Below, one piece after another: positions 52,552-63,274 of a stretch of 64,000 nt of DNA (position 1 is the first letter of the stretch; every line of letters starts with the position of its first letter). Source of the stretch: Candidatus Polarisedimenticolia bacterium (lineage in GTDB: Bacteria > Acidobacteriota > Polarisedimenticolia > Gp22-AA2 > AA152); contig DASYRE010000046.1 in the NCBI GenBank assembly GCA_036004685.1, forward strand, positions 1 through 64,000, read 5' to 3'. A program made the position numbers and the translations under genes. The notes beneath the pieces were generated by a model that was not told the DNA's origin, searched no databases, and saw only the letters and a program-made list of their open reading frames with translations.

Positions 52552-53130
52552 ATGTCCATGTCGACGCTGAAAGCTCGGACGATACTCTGCTGTCTGGTTT
52601 CATTGAGCCTGTGCGGCGGAGCGTGGAAGGAAAACGGCAAGCCGGTCCCCGATACCGCCTGGGCCAAGTCCGATGGAGACTTTGTCGCGCAGCTGGTTTT
52701 CAGCGACACGCCGAATGATACGTTCAAGAAGGGGGACAGGCCGGAACCCGCCGCGCTGTTGAGCGGCACGCGGAAGGCGCTGCGAGGGGCTCCGATCGTC
52801 GCGGTCGTCTATTTCTCCGGGTGCGCCGCCGACGCGAAGGGGAATTGCGACGCCACGGTCCGATTCTCGGCCCAGGCGCCCGACGGAAAACCGTGGAGCG
52901 ATCCGATCGAAGGGGAGCTGTGGCTCAACAAGCTGCCGCCGGGAAAAGGCCAGATGCAGCTCAGCGTGAAGAATATGGGGATTCTTATCGAAACCGGTGA
53001 CGCCCTGGGCGTCTACAAGGTGCGGGCCGATATCGAGGACAAGATCGCCAAGAAGAAGATGGTCCTCGAAAAGGAGTTCACCGCGGTGGAGGCGCCCGCG
53101 GGAAGCAGCAGTGGCTCCAGCAGCCCTTGA
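52552..53130 (+). CDS. Secreted protein, unknown function
   Basis: 192 residues. A signal-peptide-like start ends LCCLVSLSLCGGA; a lipobox is not convincing. The mature part is beta-rich (DFVAQLVFSDTPNDTF; VAVVYFSGCAADAKGNCDAT with two Cys; EGELWLNKLPPGKGQMQLSV) and ends in a Gly/Ser tail. Family not recognised. ACGGAGG before the ATG supports the start. It is convergent with the DHOD-like gene 18 bases away. Confidence 0.65.
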   Translation: MSMSTLKARTILCCLVSLSLCGGAWKENGKPVPDTAWAKSDGDFVAQLVFSDTPNDTFKKGDRPEPAALLSGTRKALRGAPIVAVVYFSGCAADAKGNCDATVRFSAQAPDGKPWSDPIEGELWLNKLPPGKGQMQLSVKNMGILIETGDALGVYKVRADIEDKIAKKKMVLEKEFTAVEAPAGSSSGSSSP

Positions 53131-53148
53131 AGTCCGCCGCGCCCGCGA

Positions 53149-54136
53149 TCAGATCGGCAGGTGATAGCCGGTCAGGGCTTTCACGTACTGGGCGCGCTCG
53201 AAGGCGGAGGGGTCGGCGCAGGAGCGCTGGTTCATGCTCCCCTTGAGCTGATAGACCGAGACGTACTCGTGCTCCTCCATCCAGCGGACGAGCCCGGCGC
53301 GGATCTCGGCAAGGTGCGGGATGCCGCGCCGCAGGAGCGCCGAGCAGATCATCGTCACGTCGGCCCCGACCATCAGCATCTTCAGCACGTCCTCGTGGGT
53401 GGCGATCCCGCCGGTGGCGGCGAAGCTCGCCTCGATGTGCCCGTCGAGGATGGCGATCCAGCGCAGCGGCAGGCGCATCGCCTGCGGGCTACTCAGCAGC
53501 ACGCGCGGCAGGACCTCGAGGCTCTCCAGGTCGATGTCGGGCTGGTAGAAGCGGTTGAAGAGCACCAGGCCGTTGGCCCCGGCCTCCACCAGCTTCTTCG
53601 CCATGTTGGCGGGCGCGCTGAACTGCGGCCCCAGCTTGACCGCCAGAGGCAAGCTCACGACCGAGCGGACCTGGCGGACCACTTCCAGCATCCGCTCCTC
53701 CACCTGCGCGCCGGTGGTGTCGGGGTCGGTCGGGATGGTGTAGAGGTTCAGCTCCAGCGCATCCGCGCCGGCCTGCTCGATGTCCCGGGCGGTGTCGAGC
53801 CAGCCTCCGAGCGAGGCGCCGTTCAAGCTGGCGATCACCGGGATTTCGACGGCGTTCTTGGCGCCCAGGACGTGCTCCAGGTATTCCAGGGTCCCGAAGC
53901 GGAACTCCTTCGGCTCGGGAAAGTAGGTGAGCGACTCGGCGAACGACTCGGTGCCTTTCGAGAGGTAATGCTGGATCGTCAGCGCCTCCCGCTCGATCTG
54001 CTCCTCGAACAGCGACTGCAGCACCACGGCTCCGGCGCCGGCGTCCTCCATGCGCCGCAGGTTGTCGAGGTCCTCCGACAGCGGGGACGCGGAGGGGACG
54101 AGCGGGTTCCGCAGATCCAATCCCAGGTAGCTGGTC

Positions 54137-54147
<11 letters not shown>
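53149..54147 (-). CDS. Dihydroorotate-dehydrogenase-like flavoprotein
   Basis: 332 residues, FMN-binding TIM barrel of the dihydroorotate dehydrogenase-like group: TSYLGLDLRNPLVPSASPLS, ALELNLYTIPTD, LPLAVKLGPQFS and GANGLVLFNRFYQPDIDLE. In true DHODs a Cys or Ser base lies in the segment where these homologues differ, so pyrimidine synthesis is unlikely. Its start overlaps the end of nifJ by 11 bases with its own AAGGAAGG, so the two are co-translated. This pairing is common in bacteria and suggests the protein works with the ferredoxin oxidoreductase, perhaps as an accessory electron carrier. Role unproven. Confidence 0.82.
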
Positions 54148-57733
<3,586 letters not shown>

Positions 57734-57805
57734 GATGCGTTCCCTCCCCAGCTCCCGCGGATGACAGGCCGCCCGCCATCTCCTTGACGCCACGCTCTTT
57801 GAAAC

Positions 57806-57821
57806 AGCAGATTCCGTGCCA
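57806..57821 (-). promoter_or_regulatory. Sigma54 promoter of nifJ
   Basis: Minus-strand TGGCACGGAATCTGCT against the consensus TGGCACG-N4-TTGCW: seven of seven bases at -24, four of five at -12 (one C for T), GG-N10-GC spacing exact. Expected start of transcription near 57794, 60 bases before the nifJ ATG. Confidence 0.75.
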
Positions 57822-57924
57822 TTCGAATCTGGCCCATCAGGCGCTTCCCGAGTGAGCCCCGTGGGACGACGCGAATACTTTGCTCCCCCCCTGCCCGCCC
57901 CGCGCAATTTTTTCCGATTCACTT

Positions 57925-57947
57925 GATCTGGTTCAGGAAGTCAGATC
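57925..57947. promoter_or_regulatory. Inverted repeat, candidate enhancer
   Basis: GATCTG-N11-CAGATC. The arms are perfect and the centres are 17 bases apart, suiting a dimer. It sits 104 bases from the nifJ sigma54 site and 114 from the divergent one, the usual distance of NtrC-type upstream activating sequences. Confidence 0.4.
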
Positions 57948-58060
57948 TTCAGGGAGTGCTCGCGGCGGGTCTGCACCCAAAGCCACCTCGATGAGATCGT
58001 CTGGAAAGGACGCGCCTCCGTTCCCTAGGCACTTCCCGGCGTCCGTCCCGCGAAGCGCAC

Positions 58061-58076
58061 TGGCATGCACTCTGCT
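58061..58076 (+). promoter_or_regulatory. Sigma54 promoter of the 71-residue gene
   Basis: TGGCATGCACTCTGCT: six of seven bases at -24 and four of five at -12, with exact GG-N10-GC spacing. The start would be near 58088, 77 bases before the ATG at 58165. Confidence 0.6.
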
Positions 58077-58164
58077 TAGTCGACAGAGAGGACGCACGAG
58101 GGCGCGTAAAGCGATGGTGGTCGGGGCCGCGAGGCGAACCCGCCGCCATGGCGAAGGAAAGAAG

Positions 58165-58380
58165 ATGAGCGATCCGGAAAGACTCCGCGGGCAAATCAGG
58201 CAGATCAGGTCCCTCATCTTTGCGGCCCGCCAGCGGATTGCCGGCCTGCGGCCCATCTGGGGCGCTTACCTGGCCGGGGAGACGATGAACGGCCTGGACG
58301 AAGCGCTGGACCAGCTGGAGAAAGAGATGGGGCTGGCGCCGAAGGCCGAGAAAGGCCTGAGGATGCCCCGTCACTGCTAG
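58165..58380 (+). CDS. Small helical protein, unknown function
   Basis: 71 residues, charged and helical: MSDPERLRGQIRQIRSLIFA, then ETMNGLDEALDQLEKEMGLA. No membrane segment and no recognised family. AAGGAAAGAAG lies upstream. It is divergent from nifJ and appears to have its own sigma54 promoter, so it may belong to the same regulon. The frame past its stop continues as SPGVDVEAIMLETAK before another stop, hinting at readthrough or a longer ancestor. Confidence 0.55.
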   Translation: MSDPERLRGQIRQIRSLIFAARQRIAGLRPIWGAYLAGETMNGLDEALDQLEKEMGLAPKAEKGLRMPRHC

Positions 58381-58685
58381 ATCTTCTCTCCCGGGGTCGA
58401 CGTGGAAGCCATCATGCTCGAGACGGCGAAGTAGCGTCTCCGCAAGCGCTTTCCAGTCAATGCCCGCCTCTGTTAATGTACACGCCCGGAATGCTTGTTC
58501 CGTCGCGTGGGATCCCTACGAAACCAGAAGCCGCCTCGGAGACGCTTTACAGAGCCTTGCAGCGCTCGATTGATGCGTAGGGACGGTCATGGATCCGCAC
58601 TAGGAGTGAACGGAGGCAACTTCGCGGTCAGTTGCGGCAAGCTCGTTCTCAATGGGCGCAATCCCAAGGAGGAGATGAGGAAGCA
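58381..58685. other. Intergenic region upstream of the cytochrome gene
   Basis: 305 bases, no gene. It starts with the in-frame tail of the previous gene. A site TGGAAGCCATCATGCT at 58403-58418 has correct GG-N10-GC spacing but a poor -24 element, and I do not call it a promoter. No other recognisable signal. Confidence 0.4.
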
Positions 58686-60140
58686 ATGACCCTCTCGACC
58701 AACAAGCGACTCCGCGTCACCGGCTTTCTGAGAGTTCTCGCCTGGAGCCCCTTGGGTCTCTCTGGGCTCGGGCTCGCGATCGTGTCGGGGATCCTTCTGC
58801 TCCTGTTCGCGTTTGCCGGACCGCTCGGAATCGAGACCGGACCCTATTTCGGAATCGTCGCCTGGATTCTGTTACCGGCCCTCTTCGTCCTCGGTTTGCT
58901 GTTGACGCCTATCGGTTACTTGCGCGCCCGCCGGCGGCTGTCGGAAGGCGACGCCGTGCAGAAACTTGCGTTGCCGATCCTGGATTTCAACAATCCGCGT
59001 CTTCGTCGGAACCTCCTCCTCTTCGTTGGACTCAGCTTCGCCAACTTGCTGATTCTTGGCATGGCGTCGTATCAAGGCGTGCACACCATGGAGTCCAACG
59101 CCTTCTGCGGCTTGACCTGCCATAGAGTCATGGAACCGGAGTACACCGCTTTCCAGTTCTCGCCGCATGCGAGCGTGAAATGCGTGGATTGTCACGTCGG
59201 ACCCGGCGCCACCGGTTTCGCGCGTGCGAAGCTCTCCGGAGTGCGGCAGCTCTTCTCCGTGGTCCGAGGAAGCTATGCTCGTCCCATTCCAGCGCCCGTC
59301 GAGAACCTTCGTCCGGCGCGCGAGACCTGTGAGGCCTGCCACTGGCCGGCCGAGGATCATGGAGATCGCCTCCGGATCCGGGAGCGCTACAACGATGACG
59401 AAAAATCATCCAGGCGTACGACGGTGCTGCTTCTCCACGTCGGCGGCGCCATCAAGGGAGGAGGCGAAGGACACGGAATCCATTGGCACATGAATCTCGC
59501 GAACGAGATCACCTATCTCCCTGTCGATAGGGAGAGGACCAAGATTCCGTGGGTGAGGCTCAAGGACGCTGCGGGGAGGATCACCGAGTTCTCGGTCGCC
59601 GATTCAGGCTTGTCGAAGGAAGAGATTGCCAGGGCACCCAAGCGAACAATGGACTGTATCGACTGCCATAATCGCCCGGCCCACCGCTTCAGCCTGCCCG
59701 AAGAGGCCGTGGACGAAGCAATCCGTGAGCGTGGGCTGGATCGGAACCTTCCTTACTTGAGACGCGAGATGATATCGGCGCTGAAGGCGTCCTATATCGA
59801 CAAGTCAGCGGCACAGCGTGGAATCGCCGAGTCTCTCGCGAAATTCTATCGGGAGAGTTATCCGGAAGTCTCCGCCAGCTCCCAAGCAGCGATCGGTAAA
59901 GCCGCCGCGGCGGCGCAGGTCATCTACGAGCGAAACGTTTTCCCCGGAATGAGGGTGGGATGGGCCGTCCATCCGGATCACCTCGGCCACGAACACGCTC
60001 CGGGTTGCTTCCGATGCCACGATGGTGAGCACAAGAGTTCTGACGGCAGGGAGATCAGCCAGGACTGCGGGACGTGTCATACCCTGTTGGCGGTCGAGGA
60101 GGAGGAGCCGCCGATTCTGAAAACGCTCGCAGGGCAGTAG
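58686..60140 (+). CDS. NapC/NirT-type multihaem membrane cytochrome c
   Basis: 484 residues. Three membrane helices near the N-terminus (LSGLGLAIVSGILLLLFAFA; FGIVAWILLPALFVLGLLLT; LLLFVGLSFANLLILGMASY) are followed by haem sites: CGLTCH (CX3CH, atypical), CVDCH, CEACH, CIDCH, CFRCH and CGTCH. The NAFCGLTCHRVMEPEYTAF opening is typical of the NapC/NirT-related quinol dehydrogenases, which pass electrons from menaquinol or ubiquinol to periplasmic partners. The ATG at 58686 follows GAGG. The four-haem cytochrome encoded convergently just after it is a likely partner. Confidence 0.88.
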   Translation: MTLSTNKRLRVTGFLRVLAWSPLGLSGLGLAIVSGILLLLFAFAGPLGIETGPYFGIVAWILLPALFVLGLLLTPIGYLRARRRLSEGDAVQKLALPILDFNNPRLRRNLLLFVGLSFANLLILGMASYQGVHTMESNAFCGLTCHRVMEPEYTAFQFSPHASVKCVDCHVGPGATGFARAKLSGVRQLFSVVRGSYARPIPAPVENLRPARETCEACHWPAEDHGDRLRIRERYNDDEKSSRRTTVLLLHVGGAIKGGGEGHGIHWHMNLANEITYLPVDRERTKIPWVRLKDAAGRITEFSVADSGLSKEEIARAPKRTMDCIDCHNRPAHRFSLPEEAVDEAIRERGLDRNLPYLRREMISALKASYIDKSAAQRGIAESLAKFYRESYPEVSASSQAAIGKAAAAAQVIYERNVFPGMRVGWAVHPDHLGHEHAPGCFRCHDGEHKSSDGREISQDCGTCHTLLAVEEEEPPILKTLAGQ

Positions 60141-60187
60141 CATCGCCTGTCCCGGGCTTTGAAGAGTTCAGAAGGCCTCGGCAGGAC

Positions 60188-60751
60188 TTACTTGCCAGCC
60201 GGCTTCTGGGGATTCGGATGCGCAATCTTCGCGCTGGCGGTCGCGAAGTCGAATCCCTTGTGCGTCGGATTTTCAGGGTTGTGGCAGTGCTTGCAAGTCT
60301 CCTCGGACGGCACAACCAATCCCGCCGCTGCCGCCTGCGCATGATCCTTCATGACGGCCATGGAATAGTAGTCTCCGCCGGCGCCGTGGCAGGACTCGCA
60401 TCCGACACCTTCCTCCGCCTTGTACTTGTCGGTCAGCATCTGGGCCGGGGCCCCGTAGCCGGTCACGTGGCACTTGAGACATTCGGGAGCTTTCTGCGGA
60501 TCGGCGATCCCCTTGGCTGCCCCCACTTTCTTCGCTTCTTCGGTGCCGAGTGTGGCGAAGGCCTGAGCGTGCTTCGACTGGGCCCACTTGCTGTACTGCG
60601 CTCCCTTCGCCGGCGAGTTGTGGCACAGCTTGCATTTCTCTGAGCCCACGAACTTGTGCGCCGCGCCGGCTGCCCCCGCTTCGCTCAAACACAACCCAAG
60701 CGCCGCGAAGGCCGCAAGACTCGTCAGGGTCAACGCGCCGAACCGCTTCAT
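60188..60751 (-). CDS. Periplasmic tetrahaem cytochrome c (c554-like)
   Basis: 187 residues. Signal peptide (FGALTLTSLAAFAALGLCLS), then four CxxCH haem sites: CKLCH, CLKCH, CESCH and CKHCH. The pattern GSEKCKLCHNSPAKGAQYSK and FATLGTEEAKKVG is that of the cytochrome c554/c-prime family. The periplasmic carrier could take electrons from the NapC-like protein encoded convergently. GGAGG lies upstream of the ATG at 60751. It has a plausible sigma70 promoter with an overlapping inverted repeat. Confidence 0.9.
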   Translation of the reverse strand: MKRFGALTLTSLAAFAALGLCLSEAGAAGAAHKFVGSEKCKLCHNSPAKGAQYSKWAQSKHAQAFATLGTEEAKKVGAAKGIADPQKAPECLKCHVTGYGAPAQMLTDKYKAEEGVGCESCHGAGGDYYSMAVMKDHAQAAAAGLVVPSEETCKHCHNPENPTHKGFDFATASAKIAHPNPQKPAGK

Positions 60752-60786
60752 CGGTCCTCCGTGAGTTTTGACTGTTCGTATTCGTT

Positions 60787-60802
60787 GTTGTCCCCAGACA
60801 AC
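60787..60802. promoter_or_regulatory. Inverted repeat over the cytochrome promoter
   Basis: GTTGTC-CCCA-GACAAC, perfect 6-base arms, covering the predicted start of transcription of the tetrahaem cytochrome gene (promoter at 60806-60834). An operator-like position. Confidence 0.5.
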
Positions 60803-60805
60803 TCC

Positions 60806-60834
60806 TCTATACAATCTCTTTCCTCCAGGCGCAA
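60806..60834 (-). promoter_or_regulatory. Sigma70-type promoter of the tetrahaem cytochrome gene
   Basis: Minus-strand TTGCGC (60834-60829), 17-base spacer, TATAGA (60811-60806). Start expected near 60799, 48 bases before the ATG. Confidence 0.5.
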
Positions 60835-60986
60835 CCAGACGCGTGCCCTTCGAAGCAGCCCTGACGATGCGGAACCATTCTGCTCGCTCTGCCGGGGCGC
60901 TCGGAGGGTAACGTTTGGCAACCTGGAGAGCGCGTGCGTGGGACCTCGGAGGCACAAGCCGACGGATCCCGCGCAGCAACCGCCTT

Positions 60987-61208
60987 TCAGGCCGCGGACT
61001 GCGGCTTCCTGTCCGGATGCGCTTCGGCCGCGATCTGCCTCTCCGCCTCGAGCCAATCCTCAAACTCGTGCCCGGGCTCGCCCCCCCTCCTCTCGTAGAG
61101 TTCGTAGGCCTTGCGGGCGATCATCTCGTGACGCATCCCTTCGTCCTGAAAAGAGGGCCTTTGGCGCGAGGCGCCTTTCACGACGCCTGGCTTCGATTTG
61201 TTTCGCAT
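60987..61208 (-). CDS. DUF2934 domain protein
   Basis: 73 residues with the DUF2934 pattern IARKAYELYERRGGEPGHEF then EDWLEAERQI. This small domain, common in acidobacteria and proteobacteria, has no known function. GAGGAGAG before the ATG confirms the start. Basic N-terminus. Confidence 0.88.
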   Translation of the reverse strand: MRNKSKPGVVKGASRQRPSFQDEGMRHEMIARKAYELYERRGGEPGHEFEDWLEAERQIAAEAHPDRKPQSAA

Positions 61209-61555
61209 GACTCTCTCCTCGAGTTCCGTGCGGCCTCTGGGCGGGCCGCCTTTATCCGAAGCTTGGAGTCCCAGTCACTCCAAGTCCCTCCCCGCGCCGC
61301 CAGCACCGACAAGCGGCCTTGCGTTTCCGGAGGGAAATTTTTCAGGAAGTCCCTCGAGAGGTTGAGCAGCGCCGCGCGGCGATAGGCTTATAAAAGAAAA
61401 CTCCCGACGGGGCATGGTCAAGTCGCTGGCGCTGGTGCCTGTCGCTCCGATCACGACGCAAATCGGAGCCGCGAAGCCGCCAGGACTGTTCGCGTGAAGG
61501 AGATCATAATTCACGAGGGTGCCTCCCGGCGAATTGACCAGCACGATTTCTCCGT
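61209..61555. other. Intergenic region, no gene seen
   Basis: 347 bases between the DUF2934 gene and the end of the radical SAM gene. One long ORF on the minus strand (61275-61751) overlaps that gene's 3' end and has no recognisable domain, so I leave it out. Confidence 0.4.
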
Positions 61556-63019
61556 TCAGGGGTCGACGCGAGGGGGCAGGGAGGGACGGGCGAGCGCGGC
61601 GGAGAGATCGCGCGAGGTTTCGGGACGCCGGGAGTAGCGGAGCCTGCGCTCCACGCGTCTCTGGAAGCGCATGGCGAAGGCTTTCGAGAGCGCGCGCAGG
61701 CGAAGCTCCTTCCACCAGTACTTTCGCGGATTGTCCATGAGGTGGCGGCACTCCTCCGGCAGCAGGACCAGGCTCACGTGCACGTTCGGCGCGACGCCGA
61801 TGGGAAGATCCTTCTCCATGCAGGCCTCGTAGAGGCGGCGGAAGAGCGGCACGAGCTCCTCCGTCTTCGGGGGAGCGAAATCCTCCATGTCGGTGCCGGT
61901 GAGGGGACGGAAGACGCAGACGGTCGGGATAGCGCCGACCGAGGCGATCCAGTCAATGGCGGCGATCGAGGAGGCGGGGGGCTCCAGCCCGGCGATGATC
62001 TCGCCGTTGGAGACCCAGGGCTCCCAGCCGGCCCGCGACAGGCGGGCGCAATACTCGACCGCCCCGAGATAACGCGAAAGCCCGTATTCCCGCGCCTTGC
62101 CCGGGCAGAACTTCTTGAAGATCTCCTCGTCGAAGATCTCGAAGCAGAAGGAGGCGCGGTTGACTCCCAGGTCGCGCAGGTAGTCGTAGCGTTTCAAGTC
62201 GTGATGCGGAGGGGTCTGTACTCCCGCCAGGAGTCCCGTCTCCTCCTTCACCCGCCGCAGGAACGGCTCGAGGATGTCCAGGTAAGTGTCGCCTTCGTAG
62301 TGCCCCGTGTTGAAATCGACGTAGGTGATCTCCGACTCCTCGCGCGCCGCGCGTACCACCTCCATCACCTCGTCCACCGATTTCTCGGTGTCGTCGTCGA
62401 CTCCGAGGTTCAATCCCACCGAGCAGAATCTGCAGTTGACCTTCGGTTTCTCGGTCCAATACTCGCAGACCTTGGCCTGGTAGATGCCGAGGTAAGTGCC
62501 CTGCAGAGTCCCAATCCGGGTCATCGGCTTGCCGCTCGACGTCGAGCGCTCGTACCAGGCGGGCCGCGGCGCGAGGCGCACCGGGATCCCTTCCTCGCTC
62601 CGGGACGAAGGAATGAAAGAGGCGCTGGCGACGGAGGAGCGCTCGCGGTGGCGGCGGAGAACGTACCGCCCCTGCTCGCGGTAGAGCACGTAGGGAGACG
62701 CGGCCGCGAATTTCTCGGTGACCGGGACGTTGGTCCACAACCCGCCGGGAAGGATCAGCTCGAGGCCCGAGCCCAGGCCCGCCCGGGTCCGGAGGATTTG
62801 GCGGCCTCCGTCCTCCACGACGTAGCACGAGTCGTCGAGACGCATGCCGCGGCAGTAGAGGTCGAGTTTCAGGAGGGCCGGGTTGCGCCGGATGTCCGTT
62901 TCCAAAGCGGCTTCCTCGAAAACTTGAGGTAATTCCGCGAGCCGACCGGCTGCCTTGCCGGAATGGCAGGGTGCCGATTTCCTTTTGGAGGTGATTGTGC
63001 AACCCTTGTGCCGCGCCAT
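61556..63019 (-). CDS. Atypical radical SAM protein
   Basis: 487 residues. Shows CEYWTEKPKVNCRFCSVGLN, i.e. C-x10-C-x2-C (from about residue 198), rather than the common CX3CX2C. The following VDFNTGHYEGDTYLDILEPF and NRASFCFEIFDEEIFKKFCP fit a radical SAM TIM barrel. A similar wide spacing (CX9CX2C) is known from Elp3. I do not recognise the subfamily; homologues I recall are annotated only as radical SAM proteins. ATG at 63019 after GGAAGG. N-terminal ~150 residues form a separate domain, perhaps substrate binding. Stands alone. Confidence 0.8.
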   Translation of the reverse strand: MARHKGCTITSKRKSAPCHSGKAAGRLAELPQVFEEAALETDIRRNPALLKLDLYCRGMRLDDSCYVVEDGGRQILRTRAGLGSGLELILPGGLWTNVPVTEKFAAASPYVLYREQGRYVLRRHRERSSVASASFIPSSRSEEGIPVRLAPRPAWYERSTSSGKPMTRIGTLQGTYLGIYQAKVCEYWTEKPKVNCRFCSVGLNLGVDDDTEKSVDEVMEVVRAAREESEITYVDFNTGHYEGDTYLDILEPFLRRVKEETGLLAGVQTPPHHDLKRYDYLRDLGVNRASFCFEIFDEEIFKKFCPGKAREYGLSRYLGAVEYCARLSRAGWEPWVSNGEIIAGLEPPASSIAAIDWIASVGAIPTVCVFRPLTGTDMEDFAPPKTEELVPLFRRLYEACMEKDLPIGVAPNVHVSLVLLPEECRHLMDNPRKYWWKELRLRALSKAFAMRFQRRVERRLRYSRRPETSRDLSAALARPSLPPRVDP

Positions 63020-63274
63020 AAGACCCGCCGACCTTCCGGAGAGACTCCCTGGGGCGATCTTGAGGAAGGCAGCCTCCGCCGCTGGTGGACATGGATTAAC
63101 CTTCTGATTAACATGAAGTTCCCCATGCCCCGGCGGGGCCGATTCGGCCCTTTGCCGGTGGCCGGACCCCCGGCGCCTCTTCATTATTTAAGGGGCCGCG
63201 GCGCCTGGGGCCGTGCCTGGCGAAAATAATTCGCGCCGCTGGAACGGGCCGGCTTGGCGGCGCAGGGTGATGGC

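Larger units (their letters stand above)
57734..58164. other. Divergent regulatory region with two sigma54 promoters
   Basis: 431 bases between nifJ (minus) and the 71-residue gene (plus). It contains sigma54 sites at 57806-57821 (minus) and 58061-58076 (plus), and an inverted repeat at 57925-57947 about 104 bases upstream of one and 114 upstream of the other. No gene is present. Confidence 0.65.

Noticed and set aside
58403-58418. TGGAAGCCATCATGCT as a third sigma54 site in the nifJ/cytochrome region
   Set aside because: GG-N10-GC spacing is right but the -24 box matches only TGG and one A, and the site is more than 250 bases from the next start.
61275-61751. 158-codon minus-strand ORF overlapping the radical SAM 3' end
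   Set aside because: No motif; its 5' part is the antisense/alternative-frame shadow of the radical SAM gene.
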